Shown here: in pieces, positions 31,901-48,418 of the stretch
How positions within the stretch are numbered: the first letter of the stretch is position 1
How the letters are laid out: each line of letters begins with the position of its first letter
Assembly (NCBI RefSeq): GCF_018139145.2
Contig: NC_059473.1
Span: 1,488,001-1,552,000 of the forward strand
Direction of reading: 5' to 3'
Source of the DNA: Gymnogyps californianus
Taxonomy: Eukaryota; Chordata; Aves; Accipitriformes; Cathartidae
DNA: 64,000 bases
Program-made: the position numbers and the translations under genes
Notes under the pieces: generated by a model
Databases searched by the model: none
What the model saw: the letters and a program-made list of their open reading frames with translations, nothing else
Told to the model about the DNA's origin: nothing

Positions 31901-34900
31901 TCTCCCAGGAGTCAGTATACAGGTTCTCAGCAGACACGTTCGACTCTGTCTATTCGATGGCAACCGGGTAAGTTCTTTGGCTATCAAAAAAGTCTTGATG
32001 AGGTGTGGATCTTTCAGGATCTTTCGTGCTCTGGTTCCTCTGGTAGCCAACTCCTCCAGTTGTCTCAGAGAGAAAGACAGACAGACAGACAGACAGACAC
32101 ACACACACACACATGCAATCTGCCTCCCAAGCCGCTTAACTTACTCTCCCAATAGTCTGGCTTGATACTCGCCTGTGATCACACACTGACATACGTACCC
32201 TCACTCTCTCACTTGCAGTCACCGCAGGCGCGTAGGCCCCCAGTGACCTGTGGTCTGGCTAGCTGCTGGCACCTAGACGTACACACACACATGCATTCAG
32301 AATAGAGAGCCCATTCACCCAGAAAAATAGTTATAAATGGAGTTTAATGAGAAAACAGGACAGACTGCATTGATCAGGCGCTGGGCGTGTCCAGACACGC
32401 ATACTTATCCCTCTGTTTTCCCACCCTTGTTACTCCAGAAAGCACCTTGATCCCTCCCTTTTTCTGCGTTTGGTTTCTCCTCCGAACATCCCGTAGTAAG
32501 TCACAGGCAGTCCCCAAATGCCCTTCCCCTGCACGCCAGTGTCTCATACCCCTCAGCAGTGACCCCTTTCAGTCTGGAAGGCGATCCAGCGAGCCGCTCC
32601 TGTTGACTCATCACGATGGGAGTCACACCCGGCCTCTGGGGCTGATGGCTGTCCTGGGCAGCCCTGGGAGGGGCTGGGGCGGGAGCTCCGCTTCTCTGAG
32701 TCCATAATTTCGGTTCCCCCACCTGCCATTGTGCCTCTTTGCTCCTTTGTGTTTGTGGAGATGAGCCTTTTCTGGGCTGATCTCTCTCCTGTGATGGGCC
32801 TGGGAGTAGCTGGGTCAGGGTCATATTCAGATTCCCCCACCTGCTGTTGATCCTCTGCGTTCCTTTGTGCGTATGCGTAGAGCAGCTTTTTATAACAATC
32901 TAACGCTGACCATCCGGCAGTTCTCTTTCAGCTGCGCTGAATGCTCCTGGGGGCAAAGGGACTATTACTGGTGTATATGAAGCAAGGATGGTTGGAAAGT
33001 GCTCTGTGGCTTCAGAGAAAACTTCCTCTGTAGTCCTTTAAACGGAAACCATCTGATAAAGTTGAAGAGAAAGCGTAATTTTATCTTTGTTGTGTGCAGT
33101 GTTGGATTAATCTGAGATTACACTGCATTTTCTTAAAGCTGCATAGCCTTCCAGAAAAACTTGTCTTAGCTTTTTTGACCACTATCGTGCTTTAGGTGCT
33201 GAGTAACATTCACACAGTGAGAGCTACGTGGCAACCTAAAAATCCTCAAACGTGGACCTTTTCTCCAAGGGTAGGTATCTCGCTCAGGGAGTGACATAGC
33301 CAGTAACTATCTATTTACAGCTTCTTATTTAGTGACGCCTATTACTTCTGGTATTCGTGTTGAAATAAAATGTACTGCAACCAAAATGAACATGCAGAAG
33401 AGAAAAGACTTGCTGAAGTGCATGAATTCAAACTTAACCAAGTGTTGTGGCAAAAACACTTTGGAGAAAAGAGTTGGGGGGAAGGAAAAGTAGCGGGAGG
33501 GACTGGTGATCCAGCCGGTGGCACTGCTTAACTTTGAATCAGTATCAGGCGCACGCTACGTGGTATTCATGGAGAAGGGAAGAGGCTAGCCACTTTGCAT
33601 GTCAGCTTTTGCTTTGATGTCATTAAAAAAAGAACACATGCGTTGTCCCATGTTTCGGGTGCCGTGCAGGGCCACACTCACAGCAGTAGCGTTGTCATGT
33701 TTTACCCCAGTTGTTGCTGTGTTCTTGGAGGGAGTTAAGTGCTTTTTGACGTCTAAAGTTCTTTAATAGCTTGTCATCACACACAAAAAAAGTACCTTGG
33801 TAGCACAGCTGTGTTTCATTGCAAGATAAAGAATAAGGGGAGCAAGGTTTCAGCTGAAATTGGTTCTCTACTCATCATTTTCTCTTATATGCGATGGGAT
33901 TGGGTCTGAGATCTTATGTGAATGAATGATGTGTTCGATGGCCTTCAAAAATCAGTGGTTTTTTTTTTTTTAATAGGTACATTCACGTTTCTTCTTTTTC
34001 TCCCCCCCCCCTCTGTATTAGGTAACGGGCATTTTACCCAGCTTGCTCGACGGTGACTGTTTTGTCAGGTCCAGCTCTCTGTCTTCAGACATTGGTATAT
34101 TATTTGAGCTTGGCATCACTTATATTCGCAATGTAAGTGTGTAAAGTTGCAGTATAAATTGTTCCAAGCACAGGTTGATAAAGTGAACCAGCTGTCCCAT
34201 ATTCGATGTTAAGCGGCAGTATCCCAGCAGCGAACTGTGAGATCCAAATGGAAATTTAGCTCAACTATTCCTAGCTTACTATAAGATTGTGTTCCTTTTG
34301 GCTTCTGGGAGGGATGAGAGAGATGTTGGGAACTTTTAGTTCTAGTCAATATTCAGAGAATAAAAGACTTTCTGACTAGTGGACATGAAGGTACCTTTAC
34401 TTACACTGAAGTAACTTCTGTTAGTCTGCCAAAGATCTCATCTAATGTGATCGCAAAGGACCAATTCTCTCTTCACTCCTGCATCATTTTTCTGTCGTTG
34501 GGATTTGTTTCAGACTACTGTGCTACATAGTTTGGAAGCTAAAATTCTAACTGCTTAAATAGTATGGACACTGGTTCCTAGCTGCGATCAATACAGATAT
34601 ATCCTATCCATCTAGGATATGCTTCTGAAAAGTACAACAGGTAGTGACACAATAGATGGTAAAGCCCGTAAGAACTACCGTGATAGAAGGTGGATGCGTG
34701 CAGGAGCATAAGAAACACTAATATCTGGAGGACACAGTGGCTTTTTGGAACAGGTCACTGTTCTGAAAGATCTCAGCCATTTTGTCAACAAGACTGACTT
34801 GAGTCTTGCTGCCTCTTTCTGAACACTTACGTTTTCATTATGGTCACAATCTTCCTCAGGTGAATCTTGCCAATCAAGTAAGTCATGGGTGAAAGACAGA

Positions 34901-37900
34901 AAGTGGGGTAACCACAACGGTTAGCAAGCAGGGTATTAAATAGTGGGCAATAGAATTCTGAAAAGATGGAAAGAGAAGTTGCAAAGGGGAGTATTGCTGT
35001 ATTTTCTCTTTCACTAACACCTGTATGAACTTGGGGTGCAAGAGCGCAGCGCCTGTGGAGATGTGGAGGAGAGACAGGCTGATAGTGTGGTGGGGATGCA
35101 GAACTGTTGTGCGGGGAGATAAGCAGAGCGTGTAGGGAACTGGACTATCTAAGTCCTGGTGATGAACAGCATGTTGGTAAGTGATGGTTCACAGAGACCC
35201 AATGGGGCATAATGGCCCTCCTCATGCTAACTGGAGTAGTCAAGATTACGCAAAGTTGTCTGCTTCTGTTTACAGAGTAAGTTTAAATGAAGGCTGGAGC
35301 GTGTACAAGTTCCTACCTGGTTTTAGTGCTTTTGGGGTCTGGAAACGGATGGGCTGGCACACAGGATCAGCTCCCCTTCCCAGGCACTGTCTGTGGTACT
35401 ATGAGTAAAGCCTTCCGATGCACAGGGTCACTGGCTTGGAAACTGTTGACTCTGGAATCAGATGGGTAAATCCTCTGGGTAAATTTTTTCCCCCTCCTTT
35501 CTGTCCTGCATTCTTTAGAGCATCAGTGCAGGTTTGGGGGTCTTTACCTTTGTATCTGTGCACTTCTTTTTCAGGAGCTTGATATACTTAGGTTTCCCTT
35601 AAATGTGTATTTCTTGGCTTTAGAAATCCTCGTCTCTTAAATACGTTCATGGACAATCAACTTCAGCAAAACTCTGTGTGCTGTTTGGTAAACATCTTCA
35701 AACACCTGTGAATGTGACATAGTCAGTGTTTGCTTTCCACAAATCTGGGGCTTTTACCATTTTTATGTGATTATTCTAAATAATTGTTTGTGCTTCAGTT
35801 ACTCATTCTGCTTTAGCTGCTCCAAGTTATTTACGTTTCTCTCTTTTTTCTAGTCAACAGGTGAAAGAGGGGAGCTAAGCTGTGGCTGGGCATTTCTGAA
35901 GCTTTTTACTTCTAATGGAATGCCTGTTCCTTCCAAGTAAGTTTATTATGTTTTCCTTCTCTCTCTCTCTTTCTGTATTTATGTATCTATGTATATACAT
36001 CTGTTTTAGGCTAGGAGTAAAGTTCATATTTCATACTTACACACTGATAGGTATAGGTGTAATCCAGACTAATGTGCAGGTTGTAACTGGTCTTTCAGTG
36101 AGAATGCTGGTCCTGCTTCCACACCCAGTGTATGTTCTACTAAGTTTGTGTGGGAAAAGTGCTCCCGGACCCAACATTCAGGTTTGAAATGTTGCAAGTG
36201 AATATGTGTTTAAAAATATTCTTCAGTGGAATTTTAAAACTGGAAATGTCTGAGTTAATAGGGAGTTATTTAGAGTTCTGTCTATATAAAATAGAATCAT
36301 TACCTACATTGAAGGTGACAACCTCCTTTTTGATTCTGGCTCTTCTTTATGTGCACTTTGCTGTGCACATGTAAAAATTAGGAGATTGGTTTCTAAGACT
36401 TGGAAGCAGGTAAGAGTTGTTGTGAATGAATTTCTTGCTGTTCACTTGGAGAGTGTGAATAAGCTTATATTTTGCAGCTGATTTATGATTGGTTCATGGG
36501 TCCAACAATCTTAAAGAATAATAAAATGTACATATTTCTATTTTATTAAATGTAGGAAAGCTTTCTGTTAATTTACAGAAATGATTCATTGTAGATCAGA
36601 CTTGCAATACTTGATTTTTACCAAATATATATTTGTATTCTGAATATATTTGGATTACAGGGCAAAAAAAATACCCACGGGAGACCTCTACTGTTCTATG
36701 TCTCTAAATCTCTTCTAAATCTGATCTCTAACAGTGTTTTTCTGTTCCATTAAGTTAAAGAGGGTATCTAGAGAGTGAAATTGCATGCTTGCTTCAACAG
36801 CGACTTACTCCTGACAGAACTGGGATTACATTATTCTTCAATGTTTTAAATCTTCCATATGTAAAATTTGCTACATAAGCGATGACTCCTCAAAAACATT
36901 TTAGTGAAACAATTGCTAAATTTCATGTAAGAAAAATATTGAGTCATGTGGAAAAGAATCCATGTTGCTAATTTCTTTTAAAATTATTAACTAGCTTCCC
37001 AATATAATACAAGTTTCAAATTTATCATTTGAGGTTTGGTTACTTAATTAGGTGTAGTCATTTCATGTAAAATACTAGTCATAACATCAAGCACCATGTC
37101 GGTTTTTTATTTGAGATAGCAGGTTTCTTTCTTTCTCAGAAAGCGCTTGTGCTGTTCTCACATATCCTTACATCTTTTTAACTTCTTTCACAGGATGTAT
37201 GAGCTGCTATTAAATGGTGGTACTCCCTATGAGAGAGGTGTTGAGGTTGACCCATCAATATCAAGAAGAGGTGTGGTTTCTCCTAAACATTATATAATCA
37301 AAATGATACAACAAACGCTATACCTATTTTACAACATGCTCTCGTTATCTCCCATTAGCATGCAGCCACCACAGCCTGGTTCTGTTTTGTGTGTTCTCAT
37401 TTTGCATAAGAGAGTTGTTAGGGCTGGTGGGATTCAGAACTATCTGCCAGTGCTAATGTTTCTGTAATTTCTAGTGTTTGCAGGTTGAGGATTATTTCTG
37501 ATAAACGTATTCAATTATTTCTTTAACTGCACTTAACACTTCTTGGCTATGGGGTGATGGTACAAGGCTCAGCAGTTACACTGGTCTAAAGGGTTCCCAA
37601 GCCAGGCTGTTCAAGTCCCGTATCATCAATCCCATATCACTTATGCACAAGTTCCACATGTGCATAAATATGCTACAGAACATCTGTACTGGTTCTCCCT
37701 GTGGGATTGAATAAAGCTACGCTAAGAGCTGGTACAGACGATAGACCACTTGTGTTTTAAATAAGGGCGGGCACGGCTTTCCTCTGGAAGCTGTAACAAC
37801 ATCCATTTGCCAGTGACGCGTGCTGCAAGCTACGGAAGACCTTTACCTTTTGTTTGGATGCTTACCTCCACATTACTCCACGTGTATTATGAATCCGCCA

Positions 37901-40900
37901 ACCTAGAGAGAGGTAATAGCTTCTGTTAGACCAAATGCTGATATAGCTGATACGTTGGTATGTTTCAATTCCTCCTGGTTTTTAGACCATCCTTAAACCA
38001 TTACAGTTTTAGCAAAACGTCTCTTGCCAAATGTAAATGTCCATTCTTGTAATATAATTCTTGATGTTCTTTCAAAATGACTGATTTCCTATCGGGTGTT
38101 TATTTCTTAAGCAGGCAGTGGTGTTTTTCATCAGTTTATAACACTCAAGAAACAGCCTGTGCTTGTAGTGAAACTGAGGTCACTAAGTGCGCAGTCGAAA
38201 GACATCCTGAAGTAAGTATGCATGTGTGCTGCCATAAAATGAAGAAGTATTTCAGATAGCCTAGAATGGTTCCAGAGGTCTAAAGCGTTCCCCTTCCTTG
38301 CAACACTGGCTATGGAAAAATCTGAGGGTCGCGTCACCTGCATATTGTACTTGATCTCTGTTTGACATTTAGAGCTATTCTGTTGAAAACAACTAAAAAG
38401 TCTTTAAGTTTAGATAATATTGAAAAATGCAACAGCAGGAGTCTGGCTGTTACAGCTTTATCAATGTACACCTTCAAAAGTTGTGATAGATTCGTGGAAA
38501 TGCCAATACGAGCTATTAATCATCTCCATGAAGCTGTCATTACTCTCAAGTTTTGGTGAACAATGCTTTGTAGGAGCAGTTTTCAATAAAAATCTCAACT
38601 GCGTGTTCTTTCTTTTCCCAACAGCTTGCTACCAGAAACGTTAATTGGCAGTATGTGCTACATCCACCTCTTGATATTTTATCGACAAATACTTGGTGAT
38701 GCACTCCTGAAAGACAGAATAAGCATGCAAAGCACAGGTAAGAATTGCTGTTGTGGAGAAGAACTCAGTAATGGAGAGCGTGTTGGAGAAAGATCAGGTT
38801 CCTAAGGAGAATTACTCTCTCCAGAGTCTTCCTTTTGTAACAGAAAGCAGGGGTCTGCAGGAACTACTCTCACTGATACAGGGTACTCGTAGAATTTTGT
38901 TCCCTGGTAGTGCTGGCATTGACTGACCGTCTCACAAGGCTAGGAAGTCGTGCTCCCTGTGTAGAGGATTTCAGTGCTTTAACTTTCAGTCTGCAGGTGT
39001 TGTGGGACAAAGAGAAAGCTGTTGTTGTTCTTGATAAAAGAGAACAGCCTCTCGCTGTGAATACCACCACTCGGTGTGTTTGCCTTTCAAACTAGTAATA
39101 TTTCAACTCGCATCTGATGTGTTGCCCTGTTTGACATCAGTTCACATCGCAGAATGCAAAAACCACAAGAATAGTTTTGTTTTCTGTGAAGTATGAATGA
39201 AGTGCTTTCAGTGAAATTCTCACTAAAAAAAACCCTGTGGGTAGGCAAAGGGTTATTTCTAAATAAATAAATAAAAATAAAAAGCAAATAAAGGATTATT
39301 TGGAAATGTTTCCTTTTCACCACCCATGCAATGAGAGATTAGACGTGCACACGGGTTTACTCATTCATTTCTAGTGTATGCGTGTTCTCTGAGTTATAGA
39401 AGAGATTAGGCAGATGTTTTTGTCATTGAGGCTAAGTCATCCTCTTTTTTAAATTATTATTTACTTATTGGCTAATGCAGCAGGGAGAGACAGGAGTGGA
39501 AGAGTTCTGGTTTTAGAGCTCAGTATCTTGCTCTGATTTTGCAACTCTGTATCTTATTCCTTCCATATCTTTCCTTCAACAGAAGTGTAATAGTTTATAG
39601 TCTTCTCCATTTTAAAATCAATTTGAAATATGGAAAAATTACATTTCTTAACTGTACTACGGGTAAATTTATATTGGTACTGCAAAGTGATTTTCTTGTG
39701 TTTTCCCCCATCTCTTCTCCAGACTGAATTATGTATCATCTATTCCTATGGCAAATAAATTTGCTTGTGCACTTACTAACATTTTAAACTTACAATCTTT
39801 AGCCATACTTAGGCATCTGAATTACAGGTTCATCTTTCAAAGGTGCTCAGAACTCAACTCCCTTCCTGATTTTCTTGAACTTTAATATACATTCTGAGTA
39901 AACTTTTTGCAGTATCTGAAAGTCAGACCCTTTCATAAATTAATGCTTTACTTAATAAACTTATCACAGAGAAACTGAAAATGCTTAGTTTTTAAAGGCC
40001 AGTTGAGAACCGCTATACTTACTTGATTTGATCTTTGTAACATAGGACAATAGACCGGGCCGATGACCTCTCCTGGAGTTAAATTGCATCCATTTGGATT
40101 CAGACTTCATTTGAAATGATTTAAAGGCTTTACCCCAGCATTTCAGAAGTTGTTCTGGTAGCGATTTTCTACTTTTTTCTGGTGTAACAAAAGAAGATTT
40201 CTCTTATTTCAAAATCAACTATCGCTTTAGAAATAGGCAACTTAAAATGCCTGTTATATTTCACAAAAGTAATCAGTTCTGGCTTGCTTCCCTGAAATGT
40301 TTAGTTATTAGTAAATGGTTAGTGTTTGCTAAACTTCCCATCAACTTCAACGTGAAGAAACAACAGCGTACATTAAATATTTAAAATCGCAAGAGAAAGA
40401 AAACACTTCAACCAAAATTCCTCTATATGTCACTTGTAGCACCCTTGTAATCTTATCCACAACCTCATTAACTAAAATAATGACAGGGCCCCGGCACCAC
40501 TGGGGCTCAAGACTTGCTGTGCTTTGTAACAGAGAGCTTTGATTCCTGCCAGTCACAGGGAGGCAGCTCTGCCCTGCCTGATTTTGATACAGCCGGCCTG
40601 TTCAGCTCAAACAGGAGACCCAGCTATTACCCGGCAGATAACCTGAAAAGCACGCGGGAGACCTATGCAGTCTGATGATGTGCCCCATTTGGTAAATTTA
40701 CTATGCCACTTGTTACCCGGTTATCTTAAAATAGCACACAACACAAGCCAGATTAAGGTAGAATGAAAGTGTTTATTCCTAACATCCAAATCAAGCAGCA
40801 CAATTTCAGATGTTTATAAAAAAGACAGGTGCAGAAATGAGGAAAACCACCTCAATCTGCCCCCAGGTTAAATCAGTGAGGTCTCTCGCTTGCTGGCTTC

Positions 40901-43900
40901 TCCTAATAAACCAGCAACTGATTTTTGTGTGTGTCTCCTCTCTCAGGTTAACTGTCTCTCAGCCACTGAGAGTTTGCTACAGTCAAAGAATGCATTTGTT
41001 AGCTCTTCTACCTTTCCTGCTGCTCCGGAGTACTATTACAGCTAATTTTCCCTTTGAAATAATCTGAGGGGAGGGGATGTGCTGAATACCTTGATGTGTT
41101 GATACCTTGAAAACCATCCTGTGTCTTCCTTAGCCTCGAACGTGTTTGTTTTCTGTTTCAGATTTGATCTGTAATCCTATTTTAGCAACTTTCCCTCAAC
41201 TCATGGATCAGCCAGACCTGATGGACGCACTTCGGGTATGTTATCTACATAGCGTTCAATTACATCTGATGTGTCAGCGTTTCCAGATAGTCTGCAAAAT
41301 TTGAGCTTTTTTTATCCTGTGAAAAGATAAATGGGAAAGCCAAACAGCAGAAAAGTTTTATAATTGTTTCAAGTACGCGCAGATCTCATGTGTCTTAGTG
41401 CCTCTAAACTGCAACAGAACGCTCAAGTACGTTCAGAAGGGATACAAAGATATGAATTGGCTAGTTTGAGCCCTGCTAGCCATGTAGTCACAGCAAGAGA
41501 GTGCTCAGGTGCGTTAGCTGCCTGAATGTTCGTTTGGCTCCTAGGACAGTGCTGCTTTCACGACAGGTAGGAGCTGACTTAGCTTCTGACCGGCAGGACA
41601 GCGCTCACCGTATTTACACTGCAGTCCCTTGCAGGTGTCCTAGTACCAGACGAAAACAGCCGAGTTACTTCTGCCCGAAGGACACTGCTGTTAGAAGCTG
41701 TCAGCCTTTGGGGTTAGGCTGTATTTCTCCATGCTTGTAGGGTGGGACAAAAAACAACCTCGGTTGTGACTGATTTTTCTGAAAAGCGGATCCCCTTGAT
41801 TTCATTTATATGGCTCTGATTGATAGTTTCAAATCTCCAAATCCTCACATCTGTAAAATCTGGTGGAACGGCTGTTCGCTTAAATCAGCTAAACTGGCAC
41901 AAGGGCGGAATGGGGAGTGTGAGGAAAGTGGGACTGCAACAGGAGCTCAAACTACTGTGGGATCGCAGTGAGAGAGATTTTTGCAGCTAAAAATGGAATT
42001 GCTTTAGATCTCCACAATCTCTGTCTGATTCTACATTTCATTTCATTTTAGAGCGCTTGGGCAGATAGAGAAAGAACGTTGAAGAGATCTGAGAAGGTAA
42101 TAAATTACAGGTTTTTCTTTGACATATATTCGATCTAATTCGAACTAGAAGCTTTCTGTCAGTGTTATTGCTAGTTAACTATTCCGCTCACCATACATTT
42201 ATTTAGAAAATGTAGATACGTTAAATGCAGTTCTTAACATTTCTTACCCATATTTATAACAGTAAACTAGGAGAAGAAGGAATATGAAATTAACTTGTAA
42301 CTTTTTGTCTCAGTGTTGTTAGTGGGGAAGCTACTACAGGTTCATACCCAAAGTGTGGCTCCTTTCACAATGTCCTTCCAATACTTGACTGGTAAAAGCT
42401 TTCCACTGGTACAAAAGGGGCTGCGTATGTCCACAAAATAATCTTTCCTCTTCCGACCCCTGTGATCTGGTGTTCCCACACTCTGCCTGGAAAAAGGCCC
42501 CCAAATTCTGCAAATCTCCCTACCTCACACAGCTGTAATCTCCCATTTTGGTGTGTAGACAGCTGGAGAAGAACGGAATTGGCCATGTCACTAGGCTTCC
42601 CCCTACCTTGTCCTACCTCCTGTCCTCTGGACAAAGAGAAGCTGTAGGTAACTGAATGAGAAAGGCCTTGGCTCTTGATCCAAGACACTTCACTTCTTGG
42701 GAGCAGCAGCACGATATTGCATTCATTGTGCATGCTACTGAATAGATACGCAAAGAGATCTCCCCGTTTATACAAACAAAACAAAATGCCGTTGAGTCAG
42801 AATCACTTTTTCAAGGCCATTCATCCAAAATGAAAGCTGATCTCCTCAAAGAATTAGTAACTCTTCGGTATCCCAGAACCATCCAGTTTTACCTGATTTG
42901 TCATGTGCCACTCCCATGGTAGGATTGCTGCCTGGCGAATTCTTACTCCTTGCATGGTTATACGACGCTTAGCTGCTAAATCTCCTGCTGAGACGTGAAC
43001 TGTTCAATGCCAGTCATAGCGCTCCCATTTCTGGAACATTTCTGGAAGAGTCTGGGTGCTCAATGAGTTTTCCAGGAGGCAGGACTCTCTGTGTGTCCTT
43101 GCATGAAGGGGTTTTTCTAGTGCGCGTGTGGAAGATGAGGCACACAAATCTTGTCTAGTTAAAGCGGTCGGGATCTTTCAGTGTTTGATAATTGACCAGG
43201 CTGATTCTTAGTCTCTGGGTTTTGCAAACTGCTCTTTACAGGGGAGGGCATAATTCTTGCCACACACAGAATGTCCTGTCAAAGTGTGAAATAACAGTAC
43301 TTACAGTGTGGCCTTGCCTCCTGCTAAGAGCCAAGTGCTGCGAGCAGCGTGGGATTGTTGCGACTCTCTGCCTAGGGCAGTAGAGAAACGAGTGGAGTTT
43401 GGGCTTCCAAGGTGGCGAGGATGTGGCACTTGCCCGGCGGCCATGGCAGTCTCAGTCTGTACCTGCAGAGGCTGTGGGGAACAGTTGTCACACGCTGGTG
43501 TCTTTAGGAAGAAATATAAATACCCCACGAGCAAAGGGCTCTCAGTGACTGTTGTACAGATTGCCATTTTGTGGTAACACCGGCAGGGTTTGGCTGCGTA
43601 TCGCTGCTCTTTGTCGTTTGGAAAAGTAGGTGGGTTGGAGAGCAGATTTGTTGATCTGTAGTTTATATAGTGTAGTTCTTGGTGGTGAGTTTGAGGCTCA
43701 TCCGAGCTAACTGATGTTTGTTTAGGAAGGTCAAATCTCTTCCCGTCGTTATCCTGGGAACTGGGGGTTAGTTGAATGTTTTCTTGTTTGGTTTTTTTTT
43801 TTTTTCCTGTGTACACTACTTCTCCAGAAGTGCTTAGCAACACCGTGTATTTGCACTGAAGTATCTTCAAATAATCTTCTCTGCAGAGAGATCGAGAATT

Positions 43901-44165
43901 TCTGAAGTCTCTGTTTGTCCTGGTGTACCACGACTCTGTCTTCCCTCTCCTCCAGTCCACTTTGCTCCCCGACTACAAGTGGGCTGAGGAAGAGTCTGAA
44001 GCATCTCGCTGGAAGGTGATTGCTGACTTTTTGAAGAAGAGCCAAGAGAATGATGGTGCACTTCAGTATCTGCTGTCATCAGAAAACACTCACAAAGCCT
44101 TCGATATCTCAGAGCTGGCTTACGATTTCTTAGGAGAAGTGAGGAAAAACAATCCTGGAGTATGA
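25942..44165 (+). CDS. NPHP1: Nephrocystin-1, complete (20 exons, 678 aa)
   Basis: NPHP1 is a scaffold of the ciliary transition zone and cell junctions; loss causes juvenile nephronophthisis in humans. Exons: 25942-26010, 26087-26151, 26710-26770, 27205-27341, 27789-27993, 28332-28433, 29293-29384, 29832-29874, 30351-30435, 31082-31176, 31839-31967, 33196-33270, 34022-34132, 35854-35936, 37194-37270, 38115-38211, 38625-38737, 41162-41235, 42052-42096, 43887-44165. Phase is consistent throughout and the total of 2037 nt gives 678 aa, close to the shorter human isoform. The N-terminal coiled coil spans about 1-105; an acidic Glu/Asp run covers 122-151; SH3 covers about 160-213 (GDLTFTKGE, DGWW at 192-195, GLVPRTYL). 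The C-terminal nephrocystin homology domain includes [54 protein letters not shown] and [13 protein letters not shown]. The 23-residue first exon aligns without gaps to the human start, fixing the start codon. The donor after 37270 (GTGTGG) is weak but gives the expected junction RRGSGVF. Confidence 0.96.
27374..27435. mobile_element. Possible CR1 3'-end relic
   Basis: A short stretch (TATAGAATTG, then TGGTTGGAAAGGACCCT) resembles a reversed CR1 3' terminus. It lies in an NPHP1 intron and is too short and diverged to classify firmly. Confidence 0.35.
32030..32935 (-). mobile_element. Unclassified GC-rich insertion, perhaps ERV-derived
   Basis: This part of the NPHP1 intron 31968-33195 differs sharply from the AT-rich flanks. 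On the minus strand it has a CTCATTAAACTCC poly(A)-signal-like box (about 32340-32352) followed by GT-rich sequence, as in a retroviral R-U5. An open frame (32553-32840) has no recognised homology. Two related blocks of about 40 bp starting CCCCCACCTGC occur near 32716 and 32834. No LTR pair or target duplication was identified, so the ERV label is tentative. Confidence 0.35.
32076..32113. repeat. (GACA)n(CA)n microsatellite
   Basis: About six GACA units run into a CA dinucleotide repeat in NPHP1 intron 11, at one edge of the GC-rich insertion. Confidence 0.9.
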
Positions 44166-44216
44166 ATGGATTACAGAAGAACGACACAGGCTATGTAAGA
44201 ATGGGGTAACGATATG

Positions 44217-44222
44217 AATAAA
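44217..44222 (+). terminator. NPHP1 poly(A) signal AATAAA
   Basis: A canonical AATAAA lies 52 bases after the NPHP1 stop codon, with a TGTGTGTGCT downstream element 20 bases further on. Confidence 0.7.
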
Positions 44223-46130
44223 TTCTTACAAAAAAGAAACTGTGTGTGCTATCTACCTGAATTGTAATGAATATTTTAACATATTTAACACTTTGAGACT
44301 AAAATTATTTTATCAATTTAACTAATGGAAATTATATTTTTAATTTTCCCCTTTGCAATGTTAGACAAGGCTATGGTTGTCTGTTGCTACATGTACCTGT
44401 TGTAGCCACGTCGAGTGTCGTATTTTGCCTAAGCTGAGCAAATACTGAGGCAGCACTTCTGTCCTCTCATGCAACTTCCAATTAATTTCCAGTTTTGTGT
44501 TAATCGGGGTGAACAAAAGACTTTTTGTCCCAGTACCCCAGCAGACTGGTAACAGGCAAGGAAAATAGCAATGATCTTTAAGAATGCTGCTGAGCAAGGT
44601 CAGCTAGGTTAGGAAAAGAAAAAATCATCTCTTGTCCAATCAGTGGACAGCAGGTTGCTCTGTATTTAGACTGTTCTACTGTTTTTCTTTTCCACTCAGG
44701 AAAAGGTTGGATTATTCACAGGAATGTGCTTGACCCACCTAATACAAACAAAAGCTGGTGAGAAGTCAGGGCATGCTGTGTTTCCCCTGTGCATGGCCAT
44801 GCCGTACGGTAGCTCCCTCTGTGCTGACTTTCTAGGGCAGGCTGACGAGCTGCGGGACCAGGATGTTAAAGGCTTCTTTCCCCTGAGCAGTTTGTAACCA
44901 CAGGCCGTACGTGCTGCCTGCTCCCAGCGGGAAGTTACTAATCCGATTTCTCTTTCATGCTGGAGTGTCTGGATGCTTTCTGCATGGCGATGGGTACGTT
45001 GCCACTGTGTCCGATGAGGTAGGTGGGCACCAAGTCATATGTGGATTTAAGTCTGAGCCAGGCACTAGTTTTGTCTGGTGTGAAATGTTCTAAAACAGGA
45101 TCTTTCAAAGACCACAGCACACTGCGTGGAGCCCGAAGCCAGCTCCCACTGGCAGCGTTTATAAACTGGAGCCTCCAGAAATGCCACAAAGCACTTCCCC
45201 CCCGGCCTAGGAGGGGCTCGGACAATAAGAAGCATCATGGATTTGATATTTGTATTGCGCAAGAGCTTGGCACAGAAGCCAAATTCCTAGGGCATCACTC
45301 GGCTCTCCTAACAGAGAGATGGTATCTTAATAGGCTATCGTCCTCCTCCTGCTGCAGAGTATTGCCTGAGTTAGAGAGGACAGAATGACTGCACTAGGCC
45401 ACGAGGCAGAGATGCGACCTTCAGCCTTTCATCCCACCAGTTATCGGCAAGTTATGGCGTGAGGCAGAGTCCTCTGGAAAAAACAGTGTGTGCTTGTCAA
45501 ATCCAAAGCACACCTGCCAGGAGGTAGAAATCCAAGTTGTCCCGGTAGCTGTCCTTCAGACCGTTCTGGGCACTCGGAGCACGCAGGCAAACCCTCCCAT
45601 CTTTTACCAGTGTGTTGAGTTGTCTGTAAAAAATGTTTGGCTGCAAGTTTTTGAAGGCTGGACGTGCCCAGTGGGTGTGGGGGAGTCTGACGTGAACACG
45701 GAGCAGAAACCTGAACAGAAAGGGGAGGAGGCAACAACAGTGGAAGTGAAAATATTTCAGACTTGAAAGTGTGCCAAGGACAAAAATTGATTGCAGGAAG
45801 TGTTTCTGCCTTGGCATGGTGTAGGATTTTTTTTTTTTTCTTTCCCCTCTCATTAAAGACCTTGAATTGATGATGTGCTGGTGGCAGGGCTGGGGTCCCA
45901 TTGCTCTCCCATCCCGGTGTTGGCGGCAGGGCGTGTGAAGCCGGTTGCAATAGCCGGAGGTCTGCTGAGGGCTCCTTCAGCCGGAGGAAGCGGCGTGGTG
46001 CCAGCCTGGGCTGGTTTCTGTGATTACGTCCCTGCAGGCGTGTCGGTTAAAACCCCGCACGGGAGCGGCGCGGCGCAGGCAAATGCGAGCGGAGCCGAGC
46101 CGGAGCGGTCGTGGTGTCAGCTGAGAAGAG
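44223..46130. other. NPHP1-MALL intergenic region
   Basis: No gene, repeat family or RNA gene was recognised. The final 230 bases before the MALL start become GC-rich and likely include the MALL promoter and 5' UTR. Open frames here have no family features. Confidence 0.5.

Positions 46131-48418
<2,288 letters not shown>

Noticed and set aside
43301..43960. 219-codon minus-strand frame
   Set aside because: It is antisense in the last NPHP1 intron and exon 20, with no family features or splice context.
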